Below the pieces are notes generated by a model. It was not told where the DNA came from. It did not search any database and was given only the letters and a program-made list of their open reading frames with translations. A program made the translations under genes and the position numbers. Shown here piece after piece: positions 26,907 through 35,434 of a stretch of DNA of 64,000 bases. The stretch spans positions 1 through 64,000 of the forward strand of contig CADCAG010000012.1 in assembly GCA_902799355.1 (NCBI GenBank), given 5' to 3'. Source of the DNA: an uncultured Bacteroidales bacterium. Its GTDB lineage: Bacteria > Bacteroidota > Bacteroidia > Bacteroidales > Bacteroidaceae. Numbering within the stretch: position 1 is the first letter of the stretch; every line of letters begins with the position of its first letter.

Positions 26907-28145
26907 TTAGAACATTTGACTGACACGACGGATGCCTGCCACCAGTGTGTCGATTTCCTCCTTGGTATTATACAGTGCAAATGAGGCACGTACCGTACCA
27001 CTGATGCCCAGACGGTCTATCAGCGGTTGTGCACAGTGGTGACCCGTGCGGACGGCAATGCCCAGACGGTCGAGTAGGGTGCCCATATCCAAGTGGTGGA
27101 TATCACCGACGTTGAAGGAGACGACGGCGTCTTTACCCGCCGGAAAACCGGCGGGAGTAGTGGCTGCAGGACCATAGATGTGCATACCATCAATGGTCTG
27201 CAGCTGTTCCATGCAGTAGCGGGTGAGTTCCTCTTCGTGGGCTTTGACAGAATCAAGGCCAACACTGTTCAGGTAGTCGATGGCGGTAGCGAGTCCGTGG
27301 GTAGCGACATAGTCGGGTGTGCCGGCCTCGAACTTAAAGGGCAGGCGCTCGAAGGTGGTCTTCTCCCATGTCACCTTGTCAATCATCTCGCCACCACCCT
27401 GATACGGTGGCAACTTCTCCAGCCATTCCTCTTTGCCGTAGAGCACGCCAATACCCGTAGGACCATACATCTTATGACCACTAAAGGCGAAGAAGTCACA
27501 ATCCATGGCTTGCACGTCAATCTTCATGTGAGGCGCACTCTGCGCACCATCTACCAATACAGGGATGCCGTGTTCATGGGCTATCTTGATGATCTGCTCC
27601 ACAGGGTTTACCGTACCCAGCACATTGCTGACATGAGCTACGCTGACCAGCTTGGTCTTAGTTGAAAGTTGAAGGTTGAAAGTTGAGAGGTCGAGGCGGC
27701 CATCGTCAGTGATGGGCAGGTGCTTCACCACGATGCCGTGCTTCTGGGCCTGCAGCTGCCAGGAGACGATATTAGAATGGTGCTCCATCTCTGTGACGAG
27801 CACCTCGTCGCCAGCCTGCATCTGACTCTCGCAGAACGAGCTGGCCACCAGATTGATGGCCTCTGTGGTGCCACGGGTAAAGACAATCTCCTCGGTCTTC
27901 TGGGCATTGATGAACTGGCGTACCTTCTCACGGGCTGCCTCATGCAGGTCGGTGGCCTGCTGACTAAGGTAGTGTACGCCACGATGCACATTGGCATTGA
28001 CGTTAAGGTACTCGTCGCGCATGGCATCGAGCACGCATAGTGGTTTCTGTGTGGTGGCGGCATTGTCCAGATAGACCAATGGCTTGCCATATACTTCCCG
28101 CTGCAAAATGGGGAAGTCTTCTCGTATTTTCTGTACGTCGTACAT
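26907..28145 (-). CDS. sufS: cysteine desulfurase, SufS type
   Basis: A 412-residue PLP enzyme that takes sulfur from cysteine for Fe-S clusters. The PLP lysine is in FSGHKMYGPTG, the persulfide cysteine in RTGHHCAQP, and the N-terminal YLDNAATTQKP motif is intact. Two repeat-like inserts are in frame: FNLQLSTK near residue 155, and TPAGFPAG near residue 333, which is encoded by a perfect 8-bp-stem palindrome. In this genome it is separated from sufD by a convergent gene and has its own promoter. Confidence 0.92.
   Translation of the reverse strand: MYDVQKIREDFPILQREVYGKPLVYLDNAATTQKPLCVLDAMRDEYLNVNANVHRGVHYLSQQATDLHEAAREKVRQFINAQKTEEIVFTRGTTEAINLVASSFCESQMQAGDEVLVTEMEHHSNIVSWQLQAQKHGIVVKHLPITDDGRLDLSTFNLQLSTKTKLVSVAHVSNVLGTVNPVEQIIKIAHEHGIPVLVDGAQSAPHMKIDVQAMDCDFFAFSGHKMYGPTGIGVLYGKEEWLEKLPPYQGGGEMIDKVTWEKTTFERLPFKFEAGTPDYVATHGLATAIDYLNSVGLDSVKAHEEELTRYCMEQLQTIDGMHIYGPAATTPAGFPAGKDAVVSFNVGDIHHLDMGTLLDRLGIAVRTGHHCAQPLIDRLGISGTVRASFALYNTKEEIDTLVAGIRRVSQMF
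27136..27155. repeat. palindromic insert inside sufS
   Basis: A perfect 8-bp stem (CCCGCCGG/CCGGCGGG) with an AAAA loop encodes PAGFPAG in frame. The flanking protein sequence is normal for SufS, so this looks like insertion of a short palindromic repeat. Confidence 0.55.
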
Positions 28146-28166
28146 GTCTTTTTCTTATTTTTGTGG

Positions 28167-28174
28167 CAAAGGTA
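28167..28174 (-). promoter_or_regulatory. sufS promoter box TACCTTTG
   Basis: The minus strand reads TACCTTTG, 22 bases before the sufS start. Confidence 0.65.
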
Positions 28175-28218
28175 CAAAATAATTGTGAGAAAACTTGGTA
28201 GTTTTAAAAACTATTTTG

Positions 28219-28226
28219 TATCTTTG
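28219..28226 (+). promoter_or_regulatory. promoter box TATCTTTG of the secreted-protein gene
   Basis: TATCTTTG then CAC lies 33 bases before the ATG at 28259; it diverges from the sufS promoter. Confidence 0.65.
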
Positions 28227-28258
28227 CACTCAGACTAAACACTTAAATAATACTGCTT

Positions 28259-29020
28259 ATGAAACAGTTTGTACTCGCAATGATGATGGCAACAGCAGTC
28301 TGCACGACAGCTTTTGCACAAAACAAGGTGAAGAATGTCTATGCAAGTTCTACAAAACTGGACATAGAGATGTTACAGAATAGCGACCAGACCGTTCAGC
28401 TGAACCGCTATTTCTTTGCTGGTTACAACACGCTCTGTCTGCCTATGACGGTAGGTGCCGAGCAGTTAGGTGACATCAAAGTAGAGCGTTTCTGGGGTAT
28501 CCAGCAGGAAGGTGACGTGCTGAACCTCTACTTCGTAGAATGTACCAACGATGGTATTCAGGCAGGCGTACCCTATCTGGTATACTCACCCAAGAGCCAG
28601 TATCTACGTATCAAGAACACAGATGCCTTGACGATTGACAGCCAGTTGAACCCCCTCCACATGATGGATGGCAAGGGTAATGTCGTTTCTTTCGGCAGTT
28701 CGTGGGAGATGTCTGAAAAGGAAGGCCGCTACGGTATTCCTGCCCAGCAGAAGGTGACTCCTCTGGAAGCTGTCTTGATTAAGACTACCGCTGAGCAGAA
28801 GTTCCTGCCCACCCGTTGCGGTTTTACATGGGTGAAGCAGAACGCTACAGCCAAGGAGCTGCGCATCGTACACCTTGCTGCTTCAGAGGTGACCACCATC
28901 AATAACGTCACCATGATGAAGAACACTGATGAGAACCTCTACGACCTGAGTGGTCGCAAGGTAAGCCAGAACAGTAAGGGTCTGCTTATCCAGAATGGTA
29001 AGAAGACAGTGGTGAAATAA
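28259..29020 (+). CDS. secreted protein with C-terminal sorting-like tail
   Basis: A 253-residue protein with a signal peptide (cleavage after TTAFA near residue 20). The middle has no family I can name. The end (ENLYDLSGRKVSQNSKGLLI then QNGKKTVVK) matches the short C-terminal tail found on many Prevotella surface and secreted proteins, related in pattern to type IX secretion sorting signals. It is monocistronic, with its own promoter and a strong terminator. Confidence 0.7.
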   Translation: MKQFVLAMMMATAVCTTAFAQNKVKNVYASSTKLDIEMLQNSDQTVQLNRYFFAGYNTLCLPMTVGAEQLGDIKVERFWGIQQEGDVLNLYFVECTNDGIQAGVPYLVYSPKSQYLRIKNTDALTIDSQLNPLHMMDGKGNVVSFGSSWEMSEKEGRYGIPAQQKVTPLEAVLIKTTAEQKFLPTRCGFTWVKQNATAKELRIVHLAASEVTTINNVTMMKNTDENLYDLSGRKVSQNSKGLLIQNGKKTVVK

Positions 29021-29040
29021 CCACAGATGATACCAAAAAG

Positions 29041-29066
29041 TAAAGGGAACCACACGGTTCCCTTTA
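29041..29066. terminator. strong hairpin terminator, bidirectional
   Basis: An 11-bp perfect stem (AAAGGGAACC with GGTTCCCTTT plus an outer T-A pair) closes an ACAC loop and is followed by ATTTGTTTATTT. It lies between the convergent secreted-protein gene and sufD. Confidence 0.8.
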
Positions 29067-29071
29067 TTTGT

Positions 29072-30397
29072 TTATTTACAGAGCTTGCAGCCCGCACACT
29101 TGTTCAGTTCGCCACGGAAGCGCTTCTCTACGAGGTAGTGCAGACGGTCGCGTAGCGGTTCCAGTTGCATCTTGTCGATGACCTCGTTGATGAAAGCGTT
29201 CTGCAACAGCACCTTGGCTTCCTGTAGCGAGATGCCACGCTGACGCATATAGAACAGGGCGGCATCGTTGAGCTGTCCTACAGTAGAGCCGTGGGCACAC
29301 TTTACGTCGTCGGCATAGATCTCCAGCATGGGCTGGGTGTACATGCGTGCCTCCTTGGTAGCCGTCAGGTTCTGGTTGGTCATCTGCGAGGTGGTCTTCT
29401 GTGCTCCGTGTTCTACGAGCACACGACCTGCAAAGGCACCAGTCGATTTATCGTCGAGAACATATTTATAAAGCTCGTTAGAGGTGCAGTGAGGTACCTT
29501 GTGTGTGATGAGCGTATTGTTGTCGACATGCTGCTGCTTGTCAGCAATGACACAGCCATAGCAGGCACATTCAGCACCCTCGCCAGAGAAGGTGAGGTCG
29601 AGCTTGTTGCGTGTCACACCATTGTGCAGCGTGATGACGTTATGGTTGACGCGACTGTTGGCCTGCTGGTCGATATAGACATTGCTCACGCGTACATTTT
29701 TATGATGTGTCTCTTCCAGACAATAGAGATCCAGTGAGGCGTTTTCTCCGACGTATGCCTCGATGACCTGTGTGGCCAGGAAGTTACGGTCGTCAGCAGC
29801 ATGGTCACAGAACAGCATCTTCAGTTCAGCACCCTCTTCCAGCACGATGAGCACACGACGGTTGACCATCAGGTCAACGTCAGAGCGCAGGATATTGATG
29901 ACCTGGATGGCACGGTCTACCTTGACATTCTTAGGAACATAGACGTAGAGACCATCCTGTGCCAGCATGGTGTTCAGGTCTGTGGTGGCATCGTTAGCCT
30001 TACCAGCCAGACGGTTGTAGTATTCAGTAGTGGCAAAGTCCTTCAAGGAACCGATGACGACACCTTCGGGTAAATGGCCTTTAGGTTTCTCGTCGTGATA
30101 GAACACATCGTTCACCACAAAATACAGACTCGTGGAGAGGTTGGGCACATCACAACGGAACGCATTGTAAGGGTCTACAGGGATGGTCAGGCGATTCAGG
30201 TTCAAGCCATAGTCTGGCTCGAAGAGCTTCTGCATGTCGGTGTATTTGTAGCGCTCGACTTTACGGCTGGGGAACCCACTCGACGCAAAGCGCTCAAAGG
30301 CCTCGTCGCGCACCGCATTCATCACGTCACTGCTGTGCTCGTAAATCATTGTGCGTGCCTGCTGATAGAGATCAATATATTGTTGTTCACTATTCAT
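29072..30397 (-). CDS. sufD: Fe-S cluster assembly protein SufD
   Basis: A 441-residue beta-helix scaffold protein that forms the SufBCD complex for Fe-S cluster assembly. The C-terminal region (AHGSTVGQLNDAALFYMRQR and INEVIDKM) is typical. It starts 29 bases after sufC in a short simple-repeat spacer, and its first residues (MNSEQQYI) are encoded within that repeat type. Confidence 0.92.
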   Translation of the reverse strand: MNSEQQYIDLYQQARTMIYEHSSDVMNAVRDEAFERFASSGFPSRKVERYKYTDMQKLFEPDYGLNLNRLTIPVDPYNAFRCDVPNLSTSLYFVVNDVFYHDEKPKGHLPEGVVIGSLKDFATTEYYNRLAGKANDATTDLNTMLAQDGLYVYVPKNVKVDRAIQVINILRSDVDLMVNRRVLIVLEEGAELKMLFCDHAADDRNFLATQVIEAYVGENASLDLYCLEETHHKNVRVSNVYIDQQANSRVNHNVITLHNGVTRNKLDLTFSGEGAECACYGCVIADKQQHVDNNTLITHKVPHCTSNELYKYVLDDKSTGAFAGRVLVEHGAQKTTSQMTNQNLTATKEARMYTQPMLEIYADDVKCAHGSTVGQLNDAALFYMRQRGISLQEAKVLLQNAFINEVIDKMQLEPLRDRLHYLVEKRFRGELNKCAGCKLCK

Positions 30398-30426
30398 TAT
30401 TCGCTATTCTCTAGGGCACAGCCCGC
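30398..30426. repeat. simple-sequence spacer between sufC and sufD
   Basis: The gap and the sufD start consist of TTCACTATT/TTCATTATT-type units. The same unit type precedes dxr at 63790-63802. Confidence 0.45.
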
Positions 30427-31182
30427 TTACTCTTCACCTATTTCTTCCTTGATCCAATCGTATCCATGCTCCTGAATCTGTACGGCCAACTCAGGACCTC
30501 CCGTCTTTACGATGCGGCCCTTGTAGAGCACATGCACGAACTGTGGACGAATCATCTCCAGCAGACGGTCGTAGTGGGTGATGACGATACATGATGTCTC
30601 AGGGGTCTGTAACTTGTTGACACCCTCAGCAACGATGCGCATAGCATCAACGTCCAGACCAGAGTCCGTCTCGTCAAGGATGCTCAGCTTGGGTTCCAGC
30701 ATAGCCATCTGGAAGATCTCGTTCCGCTTCTTCTCACCACCACTGAAACCCTCGTTGACCGAGCGGTTTGCCAGCTTAGAGTCAAGCTCCACAATCTTAC
30801 GCTTCTCGCGCTGCAACTTCAGGAACTCAGCGGCATTCATGGGTTCTAAGCCCTGATACTTACGCTTCTCATTGATGGCGGTCTTCATGAAGTTGGTCAT
30901 GGAGACACCAGGAATTTCTACAGGATACTGGAACGAGAGGAACAAACCTTCGTGTGCTCTGTCCTCAGGCTTCATCTCCAACAGGTTCTTGCCATTAAAG
31001 TATGCCTCGCCCTCGGTCACTTCATAAAGTGGATTACCCACGAGCACAGCACTCAGCGTTGACTTACCCGAACCGTTAGGTCCCATGATGGCATGCGTCT
31101 CACCATCGTTAATGACGAGGTCGATGCCCTTCAGTATCTCTTTATCGCCAATGCGAGCATGTAAATTTCGTACTTCTAACAT
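30427..31182 (-). CDS. sufC: Fe-S assembly ATPase SufC
   Basis: A 251-residue ABC-type ATPase of the SufBCD complex. Walker A is GPNGSGKSTL, the signature is FSGGEKKRNEIFQM, and Walker B is SILDETDSGLD. The start at 31182 (MLEVRNLHA) was chosen because a -7 box lies 20 bases upstream; a longer frame would read through that promoter. Confidence 0.95.
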   Translation of the reverse strand: MLEVRNLHARIGDKEILKGIDLVINDGETHAIMGPNGSGKSTLSAVLVGNPLYEVTEGEAYFNGKNLLEMKPEDRAHEGLFLSFQYPVEIPGVSMTNFMKTAINEKRKYQGLEPMNAAEFLKLQREKRKIVELDSKLANRSVNEGFSGGEKKRNEIFQMAMLEPKLSILDETDSGLDVDAMRIVAEGVNKLQTPETSCIVITHYDRLLEMIRPQFVHVLYKGRIVKTGGPELAVQIQEHGYDWIKEEIGEE

Positions 31183-31201
31183 CTTTCTTTCAAATTTGGT
31201 G

Positions 31202-31209
31202 CAAAGGTA
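31202..31209 (-). promoter_or_regulatory. sufCD promoter box TACCTTTG
   Basis: The minus strand reads TACCTTTG then CACC, between the degenerate GH3-like gene and sufC, showing that sufCD can be transcribed independently of sufB. Confidence 0.7.
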
Positions 31210-31246
31210 CGAATAAGTGAGAGAAAAAACAAATTTTTCGGGAAGA

Positions 31247-32440
31247 TTATCCTTTGTCGACAATCACGGTGGGGGTATCGTGGTAACGACCCACGACAAG
31301 GAACGTCTTTTTCGTTTTGAAGCGGTAAAGACCTGACAGCGTGGTGACGACGAGTTCGTAGCTACGCCCTATCTCCAACTGGTCAAGGGTCAGTAAGCGG
31401 TTGTCGTTACGTGATTCCTTGTCTTTGAACTCATAGAACATGCTGTCGGGGATGAGCACCGTCTGCGGGTCGTCCATGTTCAGCGTAGTAGAGAAAGTAC
31501 CTATCGGTGAGCTGATGCCCGTAAAGACAAAATGCACATGACTACCACAGTAGGTGCGCAACAGTTCGAAGCTGGCACTCAGACGGTCGACGTCGTATAC
31601 CAGGATGCAGTGCAGGCTAGGCCATAGCTGTTCCACCATCTGTGTGCCGATGTGGTGCTCCTCCATGATTTCACGAATCGCATTGGCACGCTCCGCATCA
31701 GGCTGTACCAAGGTATTGCCATTCTCTATATCTTCAGCAAGACGAGGCCAGTGTTTCTCAATGTAGCGTAACATCTCGACCATGTTGTCATAACGCTCAC
31801 AGATAGCCAGCGACAGGTCTTTCTGACTCAGGGCAAAGAGAGCCTCCAGATAGCGGATATCCATATGAGACAACGCATCGGCAAAGTCAAGGGGAATAAT
31901 ATAGGACTGACTGTTGTCGGTTTCTCGTTTCAACAGCAGATGTGCCAGCATGTTTCTGACCATCATGCCGGAAGGCAGCTGTTCGGTGGTGCCGTCTATC
32001 AGGTTCAGCGTCAGACCCTCTGTCAGGAGATCATGATTGCCTGCAATATAGAACGCTGCACAGAAGTTATATTCGTAGCCGGCCTGTACAGTCCATCGCG
32101 ACTGCGGCAACTTCTTGCTACCATCGAAGGCCGACATCGACTCTGTCAGGTAGGCTGTCAAGATGTTCTTCTCCTTATTGGCAATGCGTTCTATATAGCC
32201 TGCATAGTCATCATAGGTAGTCAGTGGAAGGCGCTCCCTGAATTCCTCCATGCTACGAATAGCCTTGAAGTTGTTGGCACGACCATACTCGGTACGGGCA
32301 TTCTCACGCACCATCCTCATGACGAATTCCTCCTGACTACGCATGGGATTGTACGTAATGTCTTCCAGACGGTTTCTGACCTGTTGGCCATCAGCCCATC
32401 GTGCCTCATTAATCATCTTGCTAACCTTCCTATCCAACAT
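31247..32440 (-). CDS. degenerate GH3-family-like protein
   Basis: A 397-residue protein related to the GH3 acyl-adenylase-like family (compare the 500-residue member at 52566-54068): FKAIRSMEEFRERLPLTTYD and CGLWRYE-like LSGLYRFK are recognisable. The adenylating motif, SSGTTNDKSKFIP in the other copy, is replaced by an unrelated stretch (TESMSAFDGSKKLPQSRWTV), and the last 100 or so residues are absent. It is unlikely to adenylate substrates; either a pseudoenzyme or a decaying gene. It follows a truncated LD-carboxypeptidase gene by one base. Confidence 0.6.
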   Translation of the reverse strand: MLDRKVSKMINEARWADGQQVRNRLEDITYNPMRSQEEFVMRMVRENARTEYGRANNFKAIRSMEEFRERLPLTTYDDYAGYIERIANKEKNILTAYLTESMSAFDGSKKLPQSRWTVQAGYEYNFCAAFYIAGNHDLLTEGLTLNLIDGTTEQLPSGMMVRNMLAHLLLKRETDNSQSYIIPLDFADALSHMDIRYLEALFALSQKDLSLAICERYDNMVEMLRYIEKHWPRLAEDIENGNTLVQPDAERANAIREIMEEHHIGTQMVEQLWPSLHCILVYDVDRLSASFELLRTYCGSHVHFVFTGISSPIGTFSTTLNMDDPQTVLIPDSMFYEFKDKESRNDNRLLTLDQLEIGRSYELVVTTLSGLYRFKTKKTFLVVGRYHDTPTVIVDKG

Positions 32441-32441
32441 A

Positions 32442-32738
32442 CTATAATTGTTTTTCTTTTATCAGTCTGGGATTGGTGCCGAAAAGGATATTACGTGTTA
32501 ATGACGTTGCCGGCTCCTGATTGCTGGCTATCTGGAACTCATCGGCTGTTCCTGCATAGGCATTAACATTCAGGTTGTTGGTGTGAGGACCAAGCACAGG
32601 TTGTAGTCCCCAACTTAAAATGGTTTCTGCGGCTTGTAATATAGCCTCTTGTGGCACCCAATAGGCAGGAGAGACAAGAGCCACCTTGTCTCCTGCTTTC
32701 AAATAGGGCGGCTGAATAATTCGTTCACCTATATTCAT
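32442..32738 (-). pseudogene. truncated LD-carboxypeptidase (LdcA-like)
   Basis: The first 66 residues (IQPPYLKAGDKVALVSPAYW to NVNAYAGTADE) match the N-terminus of muramoyltetrapeptide LD-carboxypeptidases of about 300 residues. After TADE the sequence changes to an unrelated 32-residue tail and stops. The catalytic Ser, Glu and His regions are all missing. It has a promoter box 23 bases upstream, so a peptide may still be made. Confidence 0.7.
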
Positions 32739-32760
32739 TTACTCTCATTTTAATGTTCAG

Positions 32761-32768
32761 CAAAGGTA
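32761..32768 (-). promoter_or_regulatory. promoter box TACCTTTG
   Basis: The minus strand reads TACCTTTG, 23 bases before the truncated LdcA-like frame; it would also serve the GH3-like gene. Confidence 0.6.
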
Positions 32769-32854
32769 ATCTATATTTTGTAATCCTGCAATAGATGGGT
32801 GTCTCCAGAGCGTAGATTTTGTAAATTCTGAGACATTTTTGTAAATTCTGAGAC

Positions 32855-33961
32855 TCATTCCGTCTGTTGTCTCATCCATTCAGTGGCAGTCTGACCCTTG
32901 AGCTGTTTGAAAGCGGTAGCAAAAGTGCTGTAGCTTCGGAAGCCGGACTCAAAGGCAAGTTGCTGAGCGGTGATGGTGCGTGACTTGGCAATGGCGTCAC
33001 GGTAGAGACGCTCGAAATGGTCGATGCGCAGCCCGTTGATATAAGCGTTATAGGTGATGTCCTGCTGGACAAAGTACTGCCCCATGTAAGTACGGTTAGT
33101 GCCTAACTGTTCACACAGCTGCGTGAGTGTCAGATCGTGTTGCAGATAGAGCTGGGGCTTTTCGCAGTAGACCTGAAGCAACGTGCCAATATTCGAAGGA
33201 ATAGACACGTTGGCATTGTCCGTCTCCTCTTGCCCTTCAGCAACGGGTTGTTCTTCCTCTTCCTTAACGTCGAGCTGTTGCAGGGTCTCGACACGCCACA
33301 GCAGGAAGGCCACGATAGCAACGGTGTTGAGCTGTGCCAGATACTCTCTTGACATTACACCTGGATTGGTGGAATAAATTTCGTAGACTACAAAGAGAAC
33401 AACAACGAAGAGCAGGCTCTGCCATACTTCTTTATGTTCCAAATCGGCATAGTTCTCACGCAGCCAACGGCCGTACTGTATCAGTGCATAGATGTAATAG
33501 GCAACAAAGGTGCTGATGACGGCTACCTGCCAATAGTGCATGATGTCCATGCAATCTGTGTTGTGTGTAATGAAACCCTCAACGGCAATGACGGCAGTAG
33601 GCACTTGTGCCACTATCCAGGGCCAGAGTCTACGTTGGCGGTCTTGCAACATGCGCAGCAACATGGACATGACGAGTGGCACAAGTGTTATATGGTCAAG
33701 GGCAATAGCCGTTATGTCACGCTCCAAACGTTCGTCAGCTAGCCAATAGACGCCAAGGACATACCACCAGACATGACTCAAGGAGGCAGTAATCATAAAG
33801 GCGGCCGTCCAACGGCGCAACGTCCTGGGAGGTACGAAGTCTGGGTCAATGCCCAAACTGCGAGTCAGCCACAGATAGATGCCTGCCAACATGGCCAGCA
33901 TGGCGACACCGCCATACAGCATGAGGAAGATGGGATCTTGCAGGCTTTGGAGTGTGTACAT
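32855..33961 (-). CDS. membrane-anchored AraC-family regulator
   Basis: A 368-residue protein with about six N-terminal membrane helices (residues 10-225), an acidic linker, and a C-terminal AraC-type double HTH (residues 265-365: LTLTQLCEQLGTNRTYMGQY and LAFESGFRSYSTFATAFKQL). Such proteins couple a membrane signal to transcription; the signal and targets are not evident. It lies 27 bases downstream of sufB on the same strand. Confidence 0.85.
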   Translation of the reverse strand: MYTLQSLQDPIFLMLYGGVAMLAMLAGIYLWLTRSLGIDPDFVPPRTLRRWTAAFMITASLSHVWWYVLGVYWLADERLERDITAIALDHITLVPLVMSMLLRMLQDRQRRLWPWIVAQVPTAVIAVEGFITHNTDCMDIMHYWQVAVISTFVAYYIYALIQYGRWLRENYADLEHKEVWQSLLFVVVLFVVYEIYSTNPGVMSREYLAQLNTVAIVAFLLWRVETLQQLDVKEEEEQPVAEGQEETDNANVSIPSNIGTLLQVYCEKPQLYLQHDLTLTQLCEQLGTNRTYMGQYFVQQDITYNAYINGLRIDHFERLYRDAIAKSRTITAQQLAFESGFRSYSTFATAFKQLKGQTATEWMRQQTE

Positions 33962-33988
33962 GCGCGTTAACTAGTAATCAGGTTAAAA

Positions 33989-35434
33989 CTATCCTACGGT
34001 ACCTTCAAGGGACACACTGAGGAGCTTCTGAGCCTCGACGGCAAACTCCATGGGTAACTTCTGCAATACTTCCTTGGCATAGCCGTTGACGATGAGGCCT
34101 ACGGCCTGTTCGGTGGGGATGCCTCGCTGGTTGCAGTAGAACAGCTGGTCTTCAGAGATTTTGGAGGTGGTAGCCTCGTGCTCGAAGATGGCCGTGTCGT
34201 TATGGACATCCATATAGGGGAAGGTGTGGGCACCACAGTCAGAACCCAGCAGCAGAGAGTCGCACGAAGAGTAGTTACGGGCGTTGTCGGCAGTGGATGC
34301 AGCACGTACCAAGCCACGATAGCTGTTCTGCGAATGACCTGCAGAGATACCTTTTGAGATGATGGTAGACTTGGTGTTCTTGCCAATGTGTATCATCTTG
34401 GTACCCGTATCGGCTTCCTGGTAGTTGTTGGTGACGGCAACAGAGTAGAATTCAGCAACACTGTTGTCACCTCTTAATATGCAGGAGGGATATTTCCACG
34501 TGATAGCGGAGCCTGTCTCTACCTGTGTCCACGACAGCTTGCTGTCGACACCACGCAGGTCGCCACGTTTGGTGACGAGGTTGAGAACGCCACCCTTACC
34601 ATTCTCATCGCCAGGATACCAGTTCTGTACGGTAGAATATTTCACCTCGGCCCTATCCATCACGATAATCTCTACGATGGCAGCATGCAGCTGGTTCTCA
34701 TCACGCATGGGAGCAGTACAGCCCTCCAGGTAGCTGACGTACGAGTCGTCGTCGGCAATGATAAGGGTACGCTCAAACTGTCCTGTATTACGGGCGTTGA
34801 TGCGGAAATAGCTGCTCAGCTCCATGGGACAGCGCACACCTTTGGGGATATAGACAAAGGAGCCGTCAGAGAATACTGCGCTGTTGAGGGCGGCAAAGAA
34901 GTTGTCTTTATAAGGAACCACAGAACCTAAGTACTGGCGTACCAAGTCGCTATGCTCCTTGATGGCCTCACCAATGGAACAGAAGATGACGCCCTTCTCG
35001 CGGAGTTTCTCCTTGAAGGTGGTCTTCACGCTGACGGAGTCCATGATGGCATCGACAGCGGTATTGCCAGAAAGCGCCAGACGCTCCTCCAAGGGGATGC
35101 CGAGCTTGTCGAAGGTCTTTTCCAGCTCAGGATCTATCCCAGCAGCAGAACTGCTGGGCACACTCTTCGCCGTGGGGTCGGCATAGTAGCTGATGGCCTG
35201 ATAGTCGACGGGAGGGACATGGACATGTCCCCAGGTGGGTTCCGTCTGCTCCTTCCAATAGCGGAACGCTTTCAAGCGGAACTCGAGCATCCACTCAGGC
35301 TCCCCTTTCTTAGCAGAGATGAGCCGAACGACATCCTCGTTCAGCCCTTTCTCGATGATTTCTGTATGTACGTCAGTGGTAAAGCCGAACTCGTATTTCT
35401 GTTCGGCTACCTGTTTTACAAACTCGTTTCCCAT
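33989..35434 (-). CDS. sufB: Fe-S cluster assembly protein SufB
   Basis: A 481-residue scaffold subunit of SufBCD with conserved segments [35 protein letters not shown], and QNSYRGLV. Its ATG overlaps the infB stop codon by one base (TAATG), so translation is coupled to initiation factor 2. In relatives sufB-sufC-sufD are contiguous; here AraC, LdcA-like and GH3-like genes separate sufB from sufCD. Confidence 0.95.
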   Translation of the reverse strand: MGNEFVKQVAEQKYEFGFTTDVHTEIIEKGLNEDVVRLISAKKGEPEWMLEFRLKAFRYWKEQTEPTWGHVHVPPVDYQAISYYADPTAKSVPSSSAAGIDPELEKTFDKLGIPLEERLALSGNTAVDAIMDSVSVKTTFKEKLREKGVIFCSIGEAIKEHSDLVRQYLGSVVPYKDNFFAALNSAVFSDGSFVYIPKGVRCPMELSSYFRINARNTGQFERTLIIADDDSYVSYLEGCTAPMRDENQLHAAIVEIIVMDRAEVKYSTVQNWYPGDENGKGGVLNLVTKRGDLRGVDSKLSWTQVETGSAITWKYPSCILRGDNSVAEFYSVAVTNNYQEADTGTKMIHIGKNTKSTIISKGISAGHSQNSYRGLVRAASTADNARNYSSCDSLLLGSDCGAHTFPYMDVHNDTAIFEHEATTSKISEDQLFYCNQRGIPTEQAVGLIVNGYAKEVLQKLPMEFAVEAQKLLSVSLEGTVG

